A stretch of 64,000 bases of DNA, taken from assembly GCA_963762315.1 (NCBI GenBank), contig CAVXKO010000004.1, forward strand, positions 1,054,001 through 1,118,000. The letters are read 5' to 3'. The notes below the pieces were generated by a model. That model saw nothing but the letters and a program-made list of their open reading frames with translations. It was not told where the DNA came from and did no database searches. The stretch's first letter is position 1, and every line of letters starts with the position of its first letter. The stretch is from RPQJ01 sp963762315 (lineage in GTDB: Bacteria; Pseudomonadota; Gammaproteobacteria; Steroidobacterales; Steroidobacteraceae). Below, one piece after another: positions 53,558-61,274 of this stretch. A program made the translations under genes and the position numbers.

Positions 53558-54253
53558 CTACTCTTCCGCTTTCGGCTGCTCCCGCGCCACGACGACTTCG
53601 CCATCAATCACCGCCCCCGACGGCGGCCTGAAGAGCTGCTTCGCGGTGCGCCCGACCATCCGGCAGACCACGGCATCGAGCGACCCGCCGACCACGCCGC
53701 CGAACACCGGAACCGCCCTAGGAAACTTGAGGACCACCCGCTGCCCGACCTTCGCGACCAGGCGCGCCCCGATGCGCTTGTTGATCTCGACGAGCGCCCG
53801 CCCAGGAATCTCGTCGACGGCCCGCTGCGTGAGCTTGTTGTCGAGCTTGAGCGCCAGGTCCTTCATTGCATCCTTCGCGACGTCGCCCGCGAGGGCGAGC
53901 AGGATCTTCGTCCGTACGCGTTCCGAATCCAGATCGTGCCCGTAGATTCGCGCGATGGCACCCGCCATGCGCGCCTGGATCAACCACGAGGCCCCCAGCG
54001 CCGCCGGAATCGAAACCGGAAATGTGACCAGGCCACCCAGGCCCGTGATGAACCCGCTGGTGAAGTTCTTGGTCATCTCCCGGCGGATCAATGCTTCGAC
54101 TCGCCGGTCGTCGTTCCCGTAACTCGAGTCGATGAGGTATTCGCTTGCGAGGTCCTCTGCGCTCGACAACGGACCCGCACCCGCCAGCCCCTTCTCGAGC
54201 AAGTAGCTCGCGAACTGGCCTGCGGAAGCGTCATTCGAAGGGGTTTTCGCCAT
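53558..54253 (-). CDS. EcsC-family protein
   Basis: 231 residues. The EcsC domain covers most of the protein: EALIRREMTKNFTSGFITGL, LVTFPVSIPAALGASWLIQA (a hydrophobic segment) and AIARIYGHDLDSERVRTKIL. The C-terminal glycine-rich helix is PVFGGVVGGSLDAVVC. EcsC proteins have no settled biochemical role. ATG 54253 (MAKTPSND) was chosen; a longer frame to 54280 is possible. The gene is flanked by short dispersed repeats at both ends. Confidence 0.8.
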   Translation of the reverse strand: MAKTPSNDASAGQFASYLLEKGLAGAGPLSSAEDLASEYLIDSSYGNDDRRVEALIRREMTKNFTSGFITGLGGLVTFPVSIPAALGASWLIQARMAGAIARIYGHDLDSERVRTKILLALAGDVAKDAMKDLALKLDNKLTQRAVDEIPGRALVEINKRIGARLVAKVGQRVVLKFPRAVPVFGGVVGGSLDAVVCRMVGRTAKQLFRPPSGAVIDGEVVVAREQPKAEE

Positions 54254-54295
54254 CTTGATTCTATTTCCCTGAAAACCCACCGCGCCGAAGCGCGG

Positions 54296-54343
54296 TTCCG
54301 AAGCGCGCCTTCAACCGGCGCGCGACAAAGATCGCGGGAACGA
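54296..54343 (-). repeat. 48-bp hairpin-bearing repeat, copy A
   Basis: Matches 55668-55715 at 46 of 48 positions. The element contains GCGCGCC-TTCAACC-GGCGCGC, a perfect 7-bp stem with a 7-base loop, 42 bp upstream of the EcsC start. Confidence 0.65.
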
Positions 54344-54433
54344 GCTGCTGAACGGTCGCCACACTCCCGACGTTACCGCTAGCGCACCGTTCCCAACCCT
54401 GGACCCGCTCCCGCCGACTCGCCTCGAACGCTG

Positions 54434-54925
54434 TCAGTGCGTCGTCGCCGATGCGCCCATGAGCTTGCCGATGCCGACGACGCCGGCGATCAGCAGCGCA
54501 CCCCCGATTCCGGTGATGGCCATCCACAGGGCTGGATTGGGCGCGGGCAGCTGCACGGCGATGCCGGCCACCGTCAGATACATGAACGCAAAGTTGTTGA
54601 ACAGCAGCGGCACCATTTCACCGAACGCCACGATGGCGTACACGATGCCGAGAATGTAGGCGAGCGTTGCGTACTCGACACCGATCAGCGGCGCCAGTGC
54701 GCCGATGGTCGGTGCGGCCAGCAGGATGCAGCCAATGCCGAACATCCCGCCCACCAGGATATGTGGCACCTTATTGACGTCCATGTCCTCGACGAAGAAG
54801 AAGACCATGGCCATGAACGCGGGCCATGCCGGCAGCTTGAGGTGACCGGTGATGAGTACGGCGGCCGCGATCAGCGCCAGCAGGTACAGGCCGAAAACCA
54901 GTCTCTGACGGTCGAACTTTGGCAT
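54434..54925 (-). CDS. Predicted inner-membrane protein (DUF1097-like size)
   Basis: 163 residues with about five hydrophobic helices (LVFGLYLLALIAAAVLITG, FMAMVFFFVEDMD, ILVGGMFGIGCILLAAP, LAYILGIVYAIVAFGE, ALWMAITGIGGALLIAGVVG). Charged residues E and D sit inside or next to the second helix. Length and topology recall DUF1097/YcdZ-type proteins, but I am not certain of the family. ATG 54925 has GGAGT upstream. It stands alone between EcsC and the cytochrome gene. Confidence 0.7.
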   Translation of the reverse strand: MPKFDRQRLVFGLYLLALIAAAVLITGHLKLPAWPAFMAMVFFFVEDMDVNKVPHILVGGMFGIGCILLAAPTIGALAPLIGVEYATLAYILGIVYAIVAFGEMVPLLFNNFAFMYLTVAGIAVQLPAPNPALWMAITGIGGALLIAGVVGIGKLMGASATTH

Positions 54926-55042
54926 CGGATGGACTCCTGTGATGGCCGGCGTTTACCGAACGGTTCTGAACGTGGGCGGGCATGTTCCGCTCGCAACTCG
55001 CCGCCGATCTTAGACCCCAGGCCGCGTCCTGCAATCCGAACT

Positions 55043-55056
55043 CCCGATCCAACCCC
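55043..55056 (+). repeat. Dispersed 14-bp repeat, copy 2
   Basis: CCCGATCCAACCCC, identical to copies at 53490-53503 and 55639-55652. It lies just downstream of the cytochrome c stop. Confidence 0.55.
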
Positions 55057-55073
55057 AGAGGGCCCGCGGCTCA

Positions 55074-55529
55074 CTAGTCGCCGGCCGGCTTCTCGGGCGC
55101 GAGCCGCTCCAGAAAGTCGAGAACCTCGGCGCGTTCAGCAGCCTCCGGCAGACCGCCCATCTTCATCCTGGTCCCGGGCACCAGTGCCTTGGGGTTCGTC
55201 AGGAACCGGTCGAGCCTTGCACGATCCCAAGTTCCGCCGAGCGCCTGCAGCGCAGGCGAATACTCGAATCCCTCGACGCTCGCGGTCGCGCGTCCGACCA
55301 CTCCCCACAGCGGCGGTCCCTCCAGCGCCGGCTCGTTCTGCTGGTACGAGTGACAGGACGTGCAGACCTCGAAAGCGTCGGGGGCTTGCGGTTCTTCCGC
55401 CGCCCGCATGACATCGAATGGCAATGCAGCAGCGACGGCCACAACGGCCGAAACAGCCAGGCGCCCGCGCCGTGCGTTCCCCCTCGGCAGGCCGTCGCAA
55501 GTCTTCTGGTGAGGATTCCTGGTGCGCAT
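55074..55529 (-). CDS. Periplasmic c-type cytochrome
   Basis: 151 residues. The N-terminal hydrophobic segment (LAVSAVVAVAAALPFDVMRA) serves as signal peptide or anchor after a long basic leader. The haem site is CTSCH near residue 56, GPPLWGVVGR follows as in mitochondrial-type cytochrome c, and the axial methionine is in VPGTRMKMGGL near residue 120. It carries electrons in the periplasm. ATG 55529 has only a weak ribosome site; an upstream in-frame extension to 55886 runs over the repeat region and is not credible. Confidence 0.8.
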   Translation of the reverse strand: MRTRNPHQKTCDGLPRGNARRGRLAVSAVVAVAAALPFDVMRAAEEPQAPDAFEVCTSCHSYQQNEPALEGPPLWGVVGRATASVEGFEYSPALQALGGTWDRARLDRFLTNPKALVPGTRMKMGGLPEAAERAEVLDFLERLAPEKPAGD

Positions 55530-55638
55530 GTTCGAATGACCACGATGGAGTTGACAGCGGCGATCATGCCTCCGTGCACCGACATCGACAACAACCCGCC
55601 CAAACTCGGGTGTCGCAGTGCGGGCGCACCGCACTTTT

Positions 55639-55652
55639 TCCCGATCCAACCC
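55639..55652 (+). repeat. Dispersed 14-bp repeat, copy 3
   Basis: CCCGATCCAACCCC, identical to the copies at 53490-53503 and 55043-55056; here it lies 15 bp before copy B of the 48-bp repeat. Confidence 0.55.
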
Positions 55653-55667
55653 CTCGCTAGACCAGAC

Positions 55668-55715
55668 CTTCCGAAGCGCGCCTTCAACCGGCGCACGACA
55701 AAAATCGCGGGAACG
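55668..55715 (-). repeat. 48-bp hairpin-bearing repeat, copy B
   Basis: 46 of 48 bases identical to 54296-54343. The internal stem has one mismatch here (GGCGCAC instead of GGCGCGC). Confidence 0.65.
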
Positions 55716-55721
55716 ATTTTT

Positions 55722-55753
55722 TGAACCGCCATCGGCGGGCCCGCAGGGCGAGG
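55722..55753 (+). repeat. 32-bp GC-rich repeat, copy 1
   Basis: Begins GAACCGCC and ends GGCGGGCCCGCAGGGCGAGG plus C; 29 of 32 bases match 55951-55982, the differences being the three-base loop of a CCGCC/GGCGG hairpin. Confidence 0.55.
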
Positions 55754-55927
55754 CCCAGGGGTGAGTCGCATTGCGACGAACGCCAGCACATTGACGTGCT
55801 GGCAGGTCCGCAGCGAAGCACGGAGGCGTAGCGTCGCGGGGTCGAGTAGCCCCGGACTCGGAGCGCAGCTTCAGTCGCTGCGCCAAGCCGCACAGCTCTC
55901 ACCGCCGTCGCAAATCTTCCCCTGTCA

Positions 55928-55951
55928 CTGAAAACGTGGTAACGTTTTCAG
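55928..55951. terminator. Perfect inverted repeat, terminator-like
   Basis: CTGAAAACG-TGGTAA-CGTTTTCAG: 9-bp perfect arms with a 6-base loop and A/T-rich inner ends. It could act on transcripts arriving from the minus-strand racemase operon. Confidence 0.4.
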
Positions 55952-55982
55952 AACCGCCGCAGGCGGGCCCGCAGGGCGAGGC
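55951..55982 (+). repeat. 32-bp GC-rich repeat, copy 2
   Basis: Second copy of the element at 55722-55753 (29/32 identical), 197 bp further on, immediately after the 9-bp inverted repeat. Confidence 0.55.
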
Positions 55983-56124
55983 TCACGACGAGCCGAGTAA
56001 AACCAGATTCGAGGCGCGATCCGTGATCGCGCGAGGCTCGCAGAGCCGTCCACCCAACCCCCCCGCTCCCCCAACGGCTCGAGCCACGCCCAGCGTCAAT
56101 CGCCTCGCGCAATTCGATGACCGG

Positions 56125-57303
56125 CTAGTCCTGGGTCGCCGACAGCACTCCCGCCACAAGCAGCCCATCAATCTCTCGCTCCCCAAATCCCCAATCCAGC
56201 AGTGCCGAACGATTGTGCTCGCCAGCCTCCGGCGGCAGCGACTGCACCGCCCCCGGTGTCCGACTGAACTTCGGGACGGGCGCAGGCTGAACCACTCCTC
56301 CCAGATCGACAAACGTCCCGCGCGCCACGTTGTGAGGATTTTGAGGTGCCTCGGCAAGACTCGGAACAGGTGCGAAGCATGCGTCGGCGCTGTCCATGAT
56401 CCGGCACCACTCTGCCTGGGTCTTCTTAGCGAAGATCGCCGCCAGCTTTTCCCGCATCGAGCCCCATTGCGAGCGGTCGACCAGCCCGCCCAGCGTCGGG
56501 TCCTCGAGACCGGTCTTCTCCAGCAGCACCGCATAGAATTTCGGCTCGAGCGCGGCGACCGACACCCACTTTCCATCGGCGCAGCGGTACGTGTTGTAGA
56601 AATGTGCGCCGCCATCAATCGAATTCGCCTGGCGCTCGTCCAGCCAGAGCCCGGCCGCCCGCACCGCGTAGATGGACGCCATCAGCGAGGCCGCTCCGTC
56701 GGACATCGCGCAGTCCACCACCTGGCCTTCACCCGTCGCACGCGCGTCGATGATCGCCGCGAGGACACCGAAAGCGAGATAGAGTGCGCCGCCGCCGAAA
56801 TCACCGGCCAGGTTCAGCGGAGGCACGGGCCTCTCCGATGTTCCGATCGCATGGGCGGCGCCGCTGATCGCGATGTAGTTGAGATCGTGCCCTGCGCGCG
56901 TCGCGTAGGGTCCGGTTTGCCCCCAACCCGTCACGCGTCCGTACACCAGTCCCGGATTGCGATCCAGACATGTGGCCGGGCCCAGACCCAGGCGCTCCAT
57001 CACGCCCGGCCTGAAACCCTCGATCACGGCATCCGCTTTCTCGATCAGCCTGAGACAGGCCGCGGTCGCTTCGGGTCGTTTCAGGTCAAGGGCGATCGAG
57101 CGCCGACCACGCGACAAGATGTTGAACCGTCGAGGCACGTCCGAGCCGGCCAGGTCATTGCCGCCGGGTCGGTCGATACGGATCACGTCCGCACCGAGAT
57201 CGGCGAACAGCATGCCGCAGAACGGTGCCGGTCCGAGTCCGGCGAATTCAATAATCCGCAGGTCCCGCAACGGGCCGCTGCGCACCTGACTTGCGTTGTT
57301 CAT
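56125..57303 (-). CDS. Alpha-methylacyl-CoA racemase (class III CoA-transferase fold)
   Basis: 392 residues. The racemase signatures are present: catalytic H139 in RAGHDLNYIAISG and D168 in NLAGDFGGGALYLA, matching the His/Asp pair of AMACR and Mcr. It epimerises 2-methylacyl-CoA esters so that branched chains can enter beta-oxidation. It is the last gene of the catabolic run that begins with the TonB receptor; 67 bp separate it from the MDR reductase gene. Confidence 0.9.
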   Translation of the reverse strand: MNNASQVRSGPLRDLRIIEFAGLGPAPFCGMLFADLGADVIRIDRPGGNDLAGSDVPRRFNILSRGRRSIALDLKRPEATAACLRLIEKADAVIEGFRPGVMERLGLGPATCLDRNPGLVYGRVTGWGQTGPYATRAGHDLNYIAISGAAHAIGTSERPVPPLNLAGDFGGGALYLAFGVLAAIIDARATGEGQVVDCAMSDGAASLMASIYAVRAAGLWLDERQANSIDGGAHFYNTYRCADGKWVSVAALEPKFYAVLLEKTGLEDPTLGGLVDRSQWGSMREKLAAIFAKKTQAEWCRIMDSADACFAPVPSLAEAPQNPHNVARGTFVDLGGVVQPAPVPKFSRTPGAVQSLPPEAGEHNRSALLDWGFGEREIDGLLVAGVLSATQD

Positions 57304-57370
57304 CGGATTAATTTCAACGACGCATCGGCCTCAGCACCGTGCGTGACGCGTCGTGCATGAATGACGGGCT

Positions 57371-58378
57371 TCAGGCGGACACGCGTACACACAGCTTGCC
57401 CTTGTTGCCACCCTCGAACATGCGAACGAGCGCCATCGGTGCGTGCTCCAGTCCATCGACGACGTCGGTGATGGCCCTGAGCGCGCTCGTGGCGGCCCAG
57501 CGTGCCAGCAGGGTCTCCGCACGTGCGCGCGAGTCCTTGAAGTCACTGAACAGGAAGCCTTCCATTCGAATGCGCTTGGTGACCAGATGCCCGGGCACGC
57601 CCCGCGGTCCCGACGCTGCGCGTGGCCCGTTGTATTGCGAAACGACGCCGCAACACGCAATGCGGCCCGATCGGTTCATCAGCGCAAGCGCCACATCGAG
57701 CGCTTCGCCGCCGGTGTTGTCGAAATACACATCGATGCCGTCGGGACAGAGCGCCTTGAGCGCGCCGCGCAGGTTGCCGGCCTTGTAGTCGGCCGCACCG
57801 TCGAAGTGAAGCTCGTTGACCAGCCAGTCGCATTTCTCCCGGCCGCCGGCGATGCCGATCACGCGGCATCCGGCAATCCTCGCGAGCTGACCGGCGACCG
57901 ATCCCACCGCACCGGCTGCGCTGGAGACCAGCACAATGTCGCCCGCCCGAATTCGGGCGACATCGAACAGGCCGTGATAGGCCGTGAGACCGGTGACGCC
58001 GAGCAGGCCGATTTGCAGCTCGAGCGAGTGTTCCTTGCTGCGCCGCACGAGGTCCGCGCCCGGCTTCACGGCGAAGTCCTGCCAGCCGAGGCTGCCTTCG
58101 ACGATATCCCCGGGTGCGAATCGTCCGTCACGAGACTGGATGACCTCGCCCAGCGCGAAGCCATCCATGACCGAGCCCCCTGCCAGCGGATCGCGATATG
58201 TGGCGCCGTTCATCCAGGCACGGTTCGCCGGATCGATGGATAGCAGCCGGGTTCGGACCAGCACCTCACCCTCGCCGGGCGCCGGCACTGGCGCCTCTCG
58301 CCATTCGAAATGCTCCGGCCCGACCGTGCTGTCGGGTCGCGACTTGAACAGCCATTGACGATTCACCAGGTGACTCAT
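57371..58378 (-). CDS. NADP-dependent MDR reductase (curcumin/prostaglandin reductase type)
   Basis: 335 residues. RLLSIDPANRAWMNG (about 43-57) and the cofactor motif VLVSSAAGAVGSVAGQLA (about 153-170) define the leukotriene B4 dehydrogenase/YncB-type MDR family, which reduces alpha,beta-unsaturated carbonyls with NADPH. YFDNTGGEALDVAL and EGFLFSDF fit. No zinc ligands. ATG 58378 is preferred (AGGGGG 4 bases upstream), with ATG 58381 as an alternative one codon earlier. It begins 22 bp after the SDR stop. Confidence 0.88.
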   Translation of the reverse strand: MSHLVNRQWLFKSRPDSTVGPEHFEWREAPVPAPGEGEVLVRTRLLSIDPANRAWMNGATYRDPLAGGSVMDGFALGEVIQSRDGRFAPGDIVEGSLGWQDFAVKPGADLVRRSKEHSLELQIGLLGVTGLTAYHGLFDVARIRAGDIVLVSSAAGAVGSVAGQLARIAGCRVIGIAGGREKCDWLVNELHFDGAADYKAGNLRGALKALCPDGIDVYFDNTGGEALDVALALMNRSGRIACCGVVSQYNGPRAASGPRGVPGHLVTKRIRMEGFLFSDFKDSRARAETLLARWAATSALRAITDVVDGLEHAPMALVRMFEGGNKGKLCVRVSA

Positions 58379-58400
58379 CATGCCCCCTTCGCGCCGACGC

Positions 58401-59141
58401 TCACGCGCCGCCATCGACGCGCATCACGTCCCCCGTCGTAAAGCTCGACGCCGGGCTGGCCAGGTACAGCGCGGCCGTTACGACCTCGTTTGGCTGGCCG
58501 GGCCGACCCAGTGCGTTGGTTGCTCGCTCGCGCGCCTCCGATGGCCAGGCCTTGGCGATGTCGGTGAGAAACGGTCCCGGGGCGATGGCATTCACCCGCA
58601 CGCGCGGCCCGTACTCGTGCGCGAATGTTCGCGTCATGGCGTTGAGTGCCGCCTTCGCGCAGCCGTACGCCGCCACGCCCGGCATCGGCATCGCCGCAGC
58701 GGCCGACGACACGTTGATGATCACGCCGCCCTCGCCGCTGCACATGCGCGCGGCGACCTGGCTCGCGAGCCGGAACGGGCCCTTTAAATTGAGGCTCAGG
58801 ACGCTGTCGAACGAGTCCTCGCTCACCTCGTGGCTTGCGCTGCCCGGACCCTTGCCGGCGTTGTTCACCAGGATGTCGATCCGGCCGAATTCCGCGTAAG
58901 CGATGTCGATCAGTCGATCGACATCGTCCCAGCGGCCACAGTGCGCCGCGACCGCAAGGGCACGACGACCTAGTGCCCGTACTTCGGCCGCGGCCGTTTC
59001 ACAGGCCGCCAGGTTACGGCTTGCAATGATGACGTCGGCGCCATGCCCCGCGAATGCGCGCACGATCTCGAGACCGAGCCCGCGGCTGCCGCCGGTGACC
59101 AGCGCGATCTTGCCCGTCAGGTCGAACAGCGGGTCGATCAC
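58401..59141 (-). CDS. Short-chain dehydrogenase/reductase
   Basis: 246 residues. TGGSRGLGLEIVRAF (about residues 14-28) binds NAD(P), NNAGKGPGS follows, the catalytic serine is in NVSSAAAAMP and the Y-x3-K is AAYGCAKAAL. The C-terminus FTTGDVMRVDGGA is typical. It probably oxidises a hydroxyacyl intermediate or reduces a ketone in the pathway. GTG 59141 lies just beyond the thiolase stop; the longer frame to 59171 overlaps the thiolase. Confidence 0.87.
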   Translation of the reverse strand: MIDPLFDLTGKIALVTGGSRGLGLEIVRAFAGHGADVIIASRNLAACETAAAEVRALGRRALAVAAHCGRWDDVDRLIDIAYAEFGRIDILVNNAGKGPGSASHEVSEDSFDSVLSLNLKGPFRLASQVAARMCSGEGGVIINVSSAAAAMPMPGVAAYGCAKAALNAMTRTFAHEYGPRVRVNAIAPGPFLTDIAKAWPSEARERATNALGRPGQPNEVVTAALYLASPASSFTTGDVMRVDGGA

Positions 59142-59142
59142 G

Positions 59143-60324
59143 CTAGCCGGCCCCGTACAGGGTGACCACACAGGTGCCGATCAGGCCGGCATTGTGCTGC
59201 AGTGCGTGTCTTATGCCGCCGACCTGGCGCATCCCAGCCTCGCCGCGAACCTGCTGCACCAGCTCATGGCACTGGGCGAGGCCCGTGGCGCCGAGCGGAT
59301 GCCCTTTTGACAACAGGCCACCGGAGGGATTGACGACGTACGTGCCGCCGTATGTCGTGTCCCCGTCGAGGATCAGCTTTTCCACCTCGCCTTCCGGGCA
59401 CAGTCCGAGCGCCTCGGAGAAAATCGCTTCGGCGGTCGTGAAGCAATCGTGCAGTTCAACGACCTGCACATCCTCCGGCCCCACCCCTGCCTGCTCGTAG
59501 ACGCTGCGGCCGGCGCGTCGAGTCATGTCGTAGCCGACGACGTTGATCATGCTCGGCGCATCGACGATACAGGCCGCATCGGATGTCATCGCCTGGCTCA
59601 CGATCTCCACCAGCCGCGCAAGCCCTTTCCTTTTCGCGAATGCACGCGACACGATGACGGCCGCCGCCGCGCCACAGGTCGGGGCGCATGCCTGCAGACG
59701 CGTCAGCGGCCCATACAGGTGCGGCGACTGCAGAACGTCCTCGACGCTGAGCGGGGTGTTGAACAGCGCGAGCGGATTGTTCGCCGCGTGCCGGCGGGCC
59801 TTGACCTGTACGCTGGCAAAGGTCGAGGTCTTCGTCCCGTACCGCTCCTGATGCTCGCGACCGGCACCACCGAACAGCTGGGCCGCATACGGGGCCACGG
59901 GATCCAGCTCCTGCAGGCCGCGCCGGACCTCGGCCAGCCGGTCGTGAGCCGGCGGCGCATTGAAGGGCGAGGTCACCACACCCGGCAACATCTGCTCGAA
60001 GCCCAGCGCCAGCGCCACGTCGACGACGCCGGCTTCCACCGCCTGTCGCGCCAGGAACAACGCCGTCGAACCGGACGCACAGGCGTTGCTGACGTTCACG
60101 ATCGGTATCCCGGTCAGCCCGAGCTGGTAGAGGGTCGTTTGCGCGGACGTCGTATTGGCCAGGACGTAGCCGACGTAGGCCTGGCCGATCTCGTCGTAGT
60201 CGATGCCCGCATCGGCGATCGCCGCACGCGCGGCCGCGACGCCCATCACATCCCAAGGCTCGCTCCGGCCGGGCTTCTGGAACTTCGTCATGCCGACGCC
60301 GGCCACCAGCGCGCGGGAGTTCAT
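59143..60324 (-). CDS. SCP2-type thiolase (acetyl-CoA acetyltransferase-like)
   Basis: 393 residues. The nucleophilic cysteine is in VSNACASGSTALFLA (about residue 88), the H-D-C-F motif in VVELHDCFTTAEA (about 287) and the active-site histidine in SKGHPLGATGLAQCHEL (about 340). This sterol-carrier/lipid-transfer thiolase branch acts on bulky or branched 3-ketoacyl-CoA, including steroid side chains. ATG 60324 overlaps the FAH-family stop by 4 bases. Confidence 0.9.
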   Translation of the reverse strand: MNSRALVAGVGMTKFQKPGRSEPWDVMGVAAARAAIADAGIDYDEIGQAYVGYVLANTTSAQTTLYQLGLTGIPIVNVSNACASGSTALFLARQAVEAGVVDVALALGFEQMLPGVVTSPFNAPPAHDRLAEVRRGLQELDPVAPYAAQLFGGAGREHQERYGTKTSTFASVQVKARRHAANNPLALFNTPLSVEDVLQSPHLYGPLTRLQACAPTCGAAAAVIVSRAFAKRKGLARLVEIVSQAMTSDAACIVDAPSMINVVGYDMTRRAGRSVYEQAGVGPEDVQVVELHDCFTTAEAIFSEALGLCPEGEVEKLILDGDTTYGGTYVVNPSGGLLSKGHPLGATGLAQCHELVQQVRGEAGMRQVGGIRHALQHNAGLIGTCVVTLYGAG

Positions 60325-61274
60325 CGGGGCGCGCCGCCCCGGGCGATGCGGTTCCTGAGCGTCCCGATGCCGACGATCTCGAGTTCGATCGTATCGCCCG
60401 GCTGCAGGAACCTCCCCGTCTCCACCCCGCATCCACCCCCGACGGTCCCCGAGCAGAAGATCTCCCCCGGATACATCATCTCGTGCTTGGACATCCACTC
60501 GATCGTGGTTTCGAACCGATGCGTGATCGTCGAGCTGTTGCCCTCGGAGACCTGCTCGCCGTTGATTCGCGCGATCATCCGGGCATTGTAGGGGTCGAAC
60601 GCGTCGGCGGTGACGATGCAGGGACCGAGGCCGTTTGAATTGTCGAACCCCTTCGACTTCTGCACGCCGAGGCCCATCGGCATCTCAGTCCCCTGCGTGT
60701 CGCGCGCGCTGAAATCGTTGAACACCGAGTAGCCGAAGATGTGCGCGCGTGCATTCTCGGCCTTGATGTCACGTCCGCCTTTCCCGATCACGACGGCCAT
60801 TTCGAGCTCGTAGTCGATCAGCTGGGAGTAATCGGGCCAGACGACCGTGGTGTCGGGGCCGCACACGCACAGGTGGTTCGCGTTGTACCAGAACGGACGA
60901 CTGTGGAAGTGCATCAGCAGGTGGTCCAGCGTTGCATTGCGCGGCGCACCCATCTTTTCGGCCATGGCGACGGCGCCCTGGAGATGACCGATGAAACTCA
61001 AGGTGTCGCGCAACTGGAGCGGTCGCGGGATCGGCGCCAGCAGGTGCCCTTCGGGCCGGAGCGCGACGCAGTCGCGCCGGTCACGAGTCGCTGCCAACTC
61101 CTGTGCCACCGGCAATGCCTGGGCATCGATCAGCGTCTGCATCGATTCGAGCGCCGGGCTGCTCGAGCCGTACAGGCGTTCATGCGCGGCCTGCAGATCG
61201 ACAATCGTGGTGTCCCCGTCAATCAGGGCGCCGACGCGCGGCCCGTGCTCGCTGCGAAAGGTGACGAGTTTCAT
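60321..61274 (-). CDS. Fumarylacetoacetate hydrolase-family protein
   Basis: 317 residues. YNANHLCVCGPDTTVVWPDY and YELEMAVVIGKGGRDIK (about residues 155-171, carrying metal ligands E and E) followed by GYSVFNDFSARDTQ mark the FAH catalytic fold. MYPGEIFCSGTVGGGCG closes the active site. Members hydrolyse C-C bonds of diketo acids or decarboxylate/hydrate related compounds. 4-base overlaps on both sides (ligase and thiolase) tie it tightly to the operon. Confidence 0.9.
   Translation of the reverse strand: MKLVTFRSEHGPRVGALIDGDTTIVDLQAAHERLYGSSSPALESMQTLIDAQALPVAQELAATRDRRDCVALRPEGHLLAPIPRPLQLRDTLSFIGHLQGAVAMAEKMGAPRNATLDHLLMHFHSRPFWYNANHLCVCGPDTTVVWPDYSQLIDYELEMAVVIGKGGRDIKAENARAHIFGYSVFNDFSARDTQGTEMPMGLGVQKSKGFDNSNGLGPCIVTADAFDPYNARMIARINGEQVSEGNSSTITHRFETTIEWMSKHEMMYPGEIFCSGTVGGGCGVETGRFLQPGDTIELEIVGIGTLRNRIARGGAPR

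Larger units (their letters stand above)
55530..56124. other. Repeat-rich non-coding region with serial hairpins
   Basis: Nearly 600 bp with no gene. It contains one copy of the 14-bp repeat, copy B of the 48-bp repeat and two copies of a 32-bp GC-rich repeat. A run of perfect inverted repeats is at 55763-55775, 55782-55801, 55837-55852, 55862-55882 and 55928-55951. This density of structure suggests a REP-like array or a structured RNA. Confidence 0.55.

Noticed and set aside
55530..56124. Integron attC array
   Set aside because: Hairpins differ in size and no attC-type core sites, cassettes or integrase are visible.
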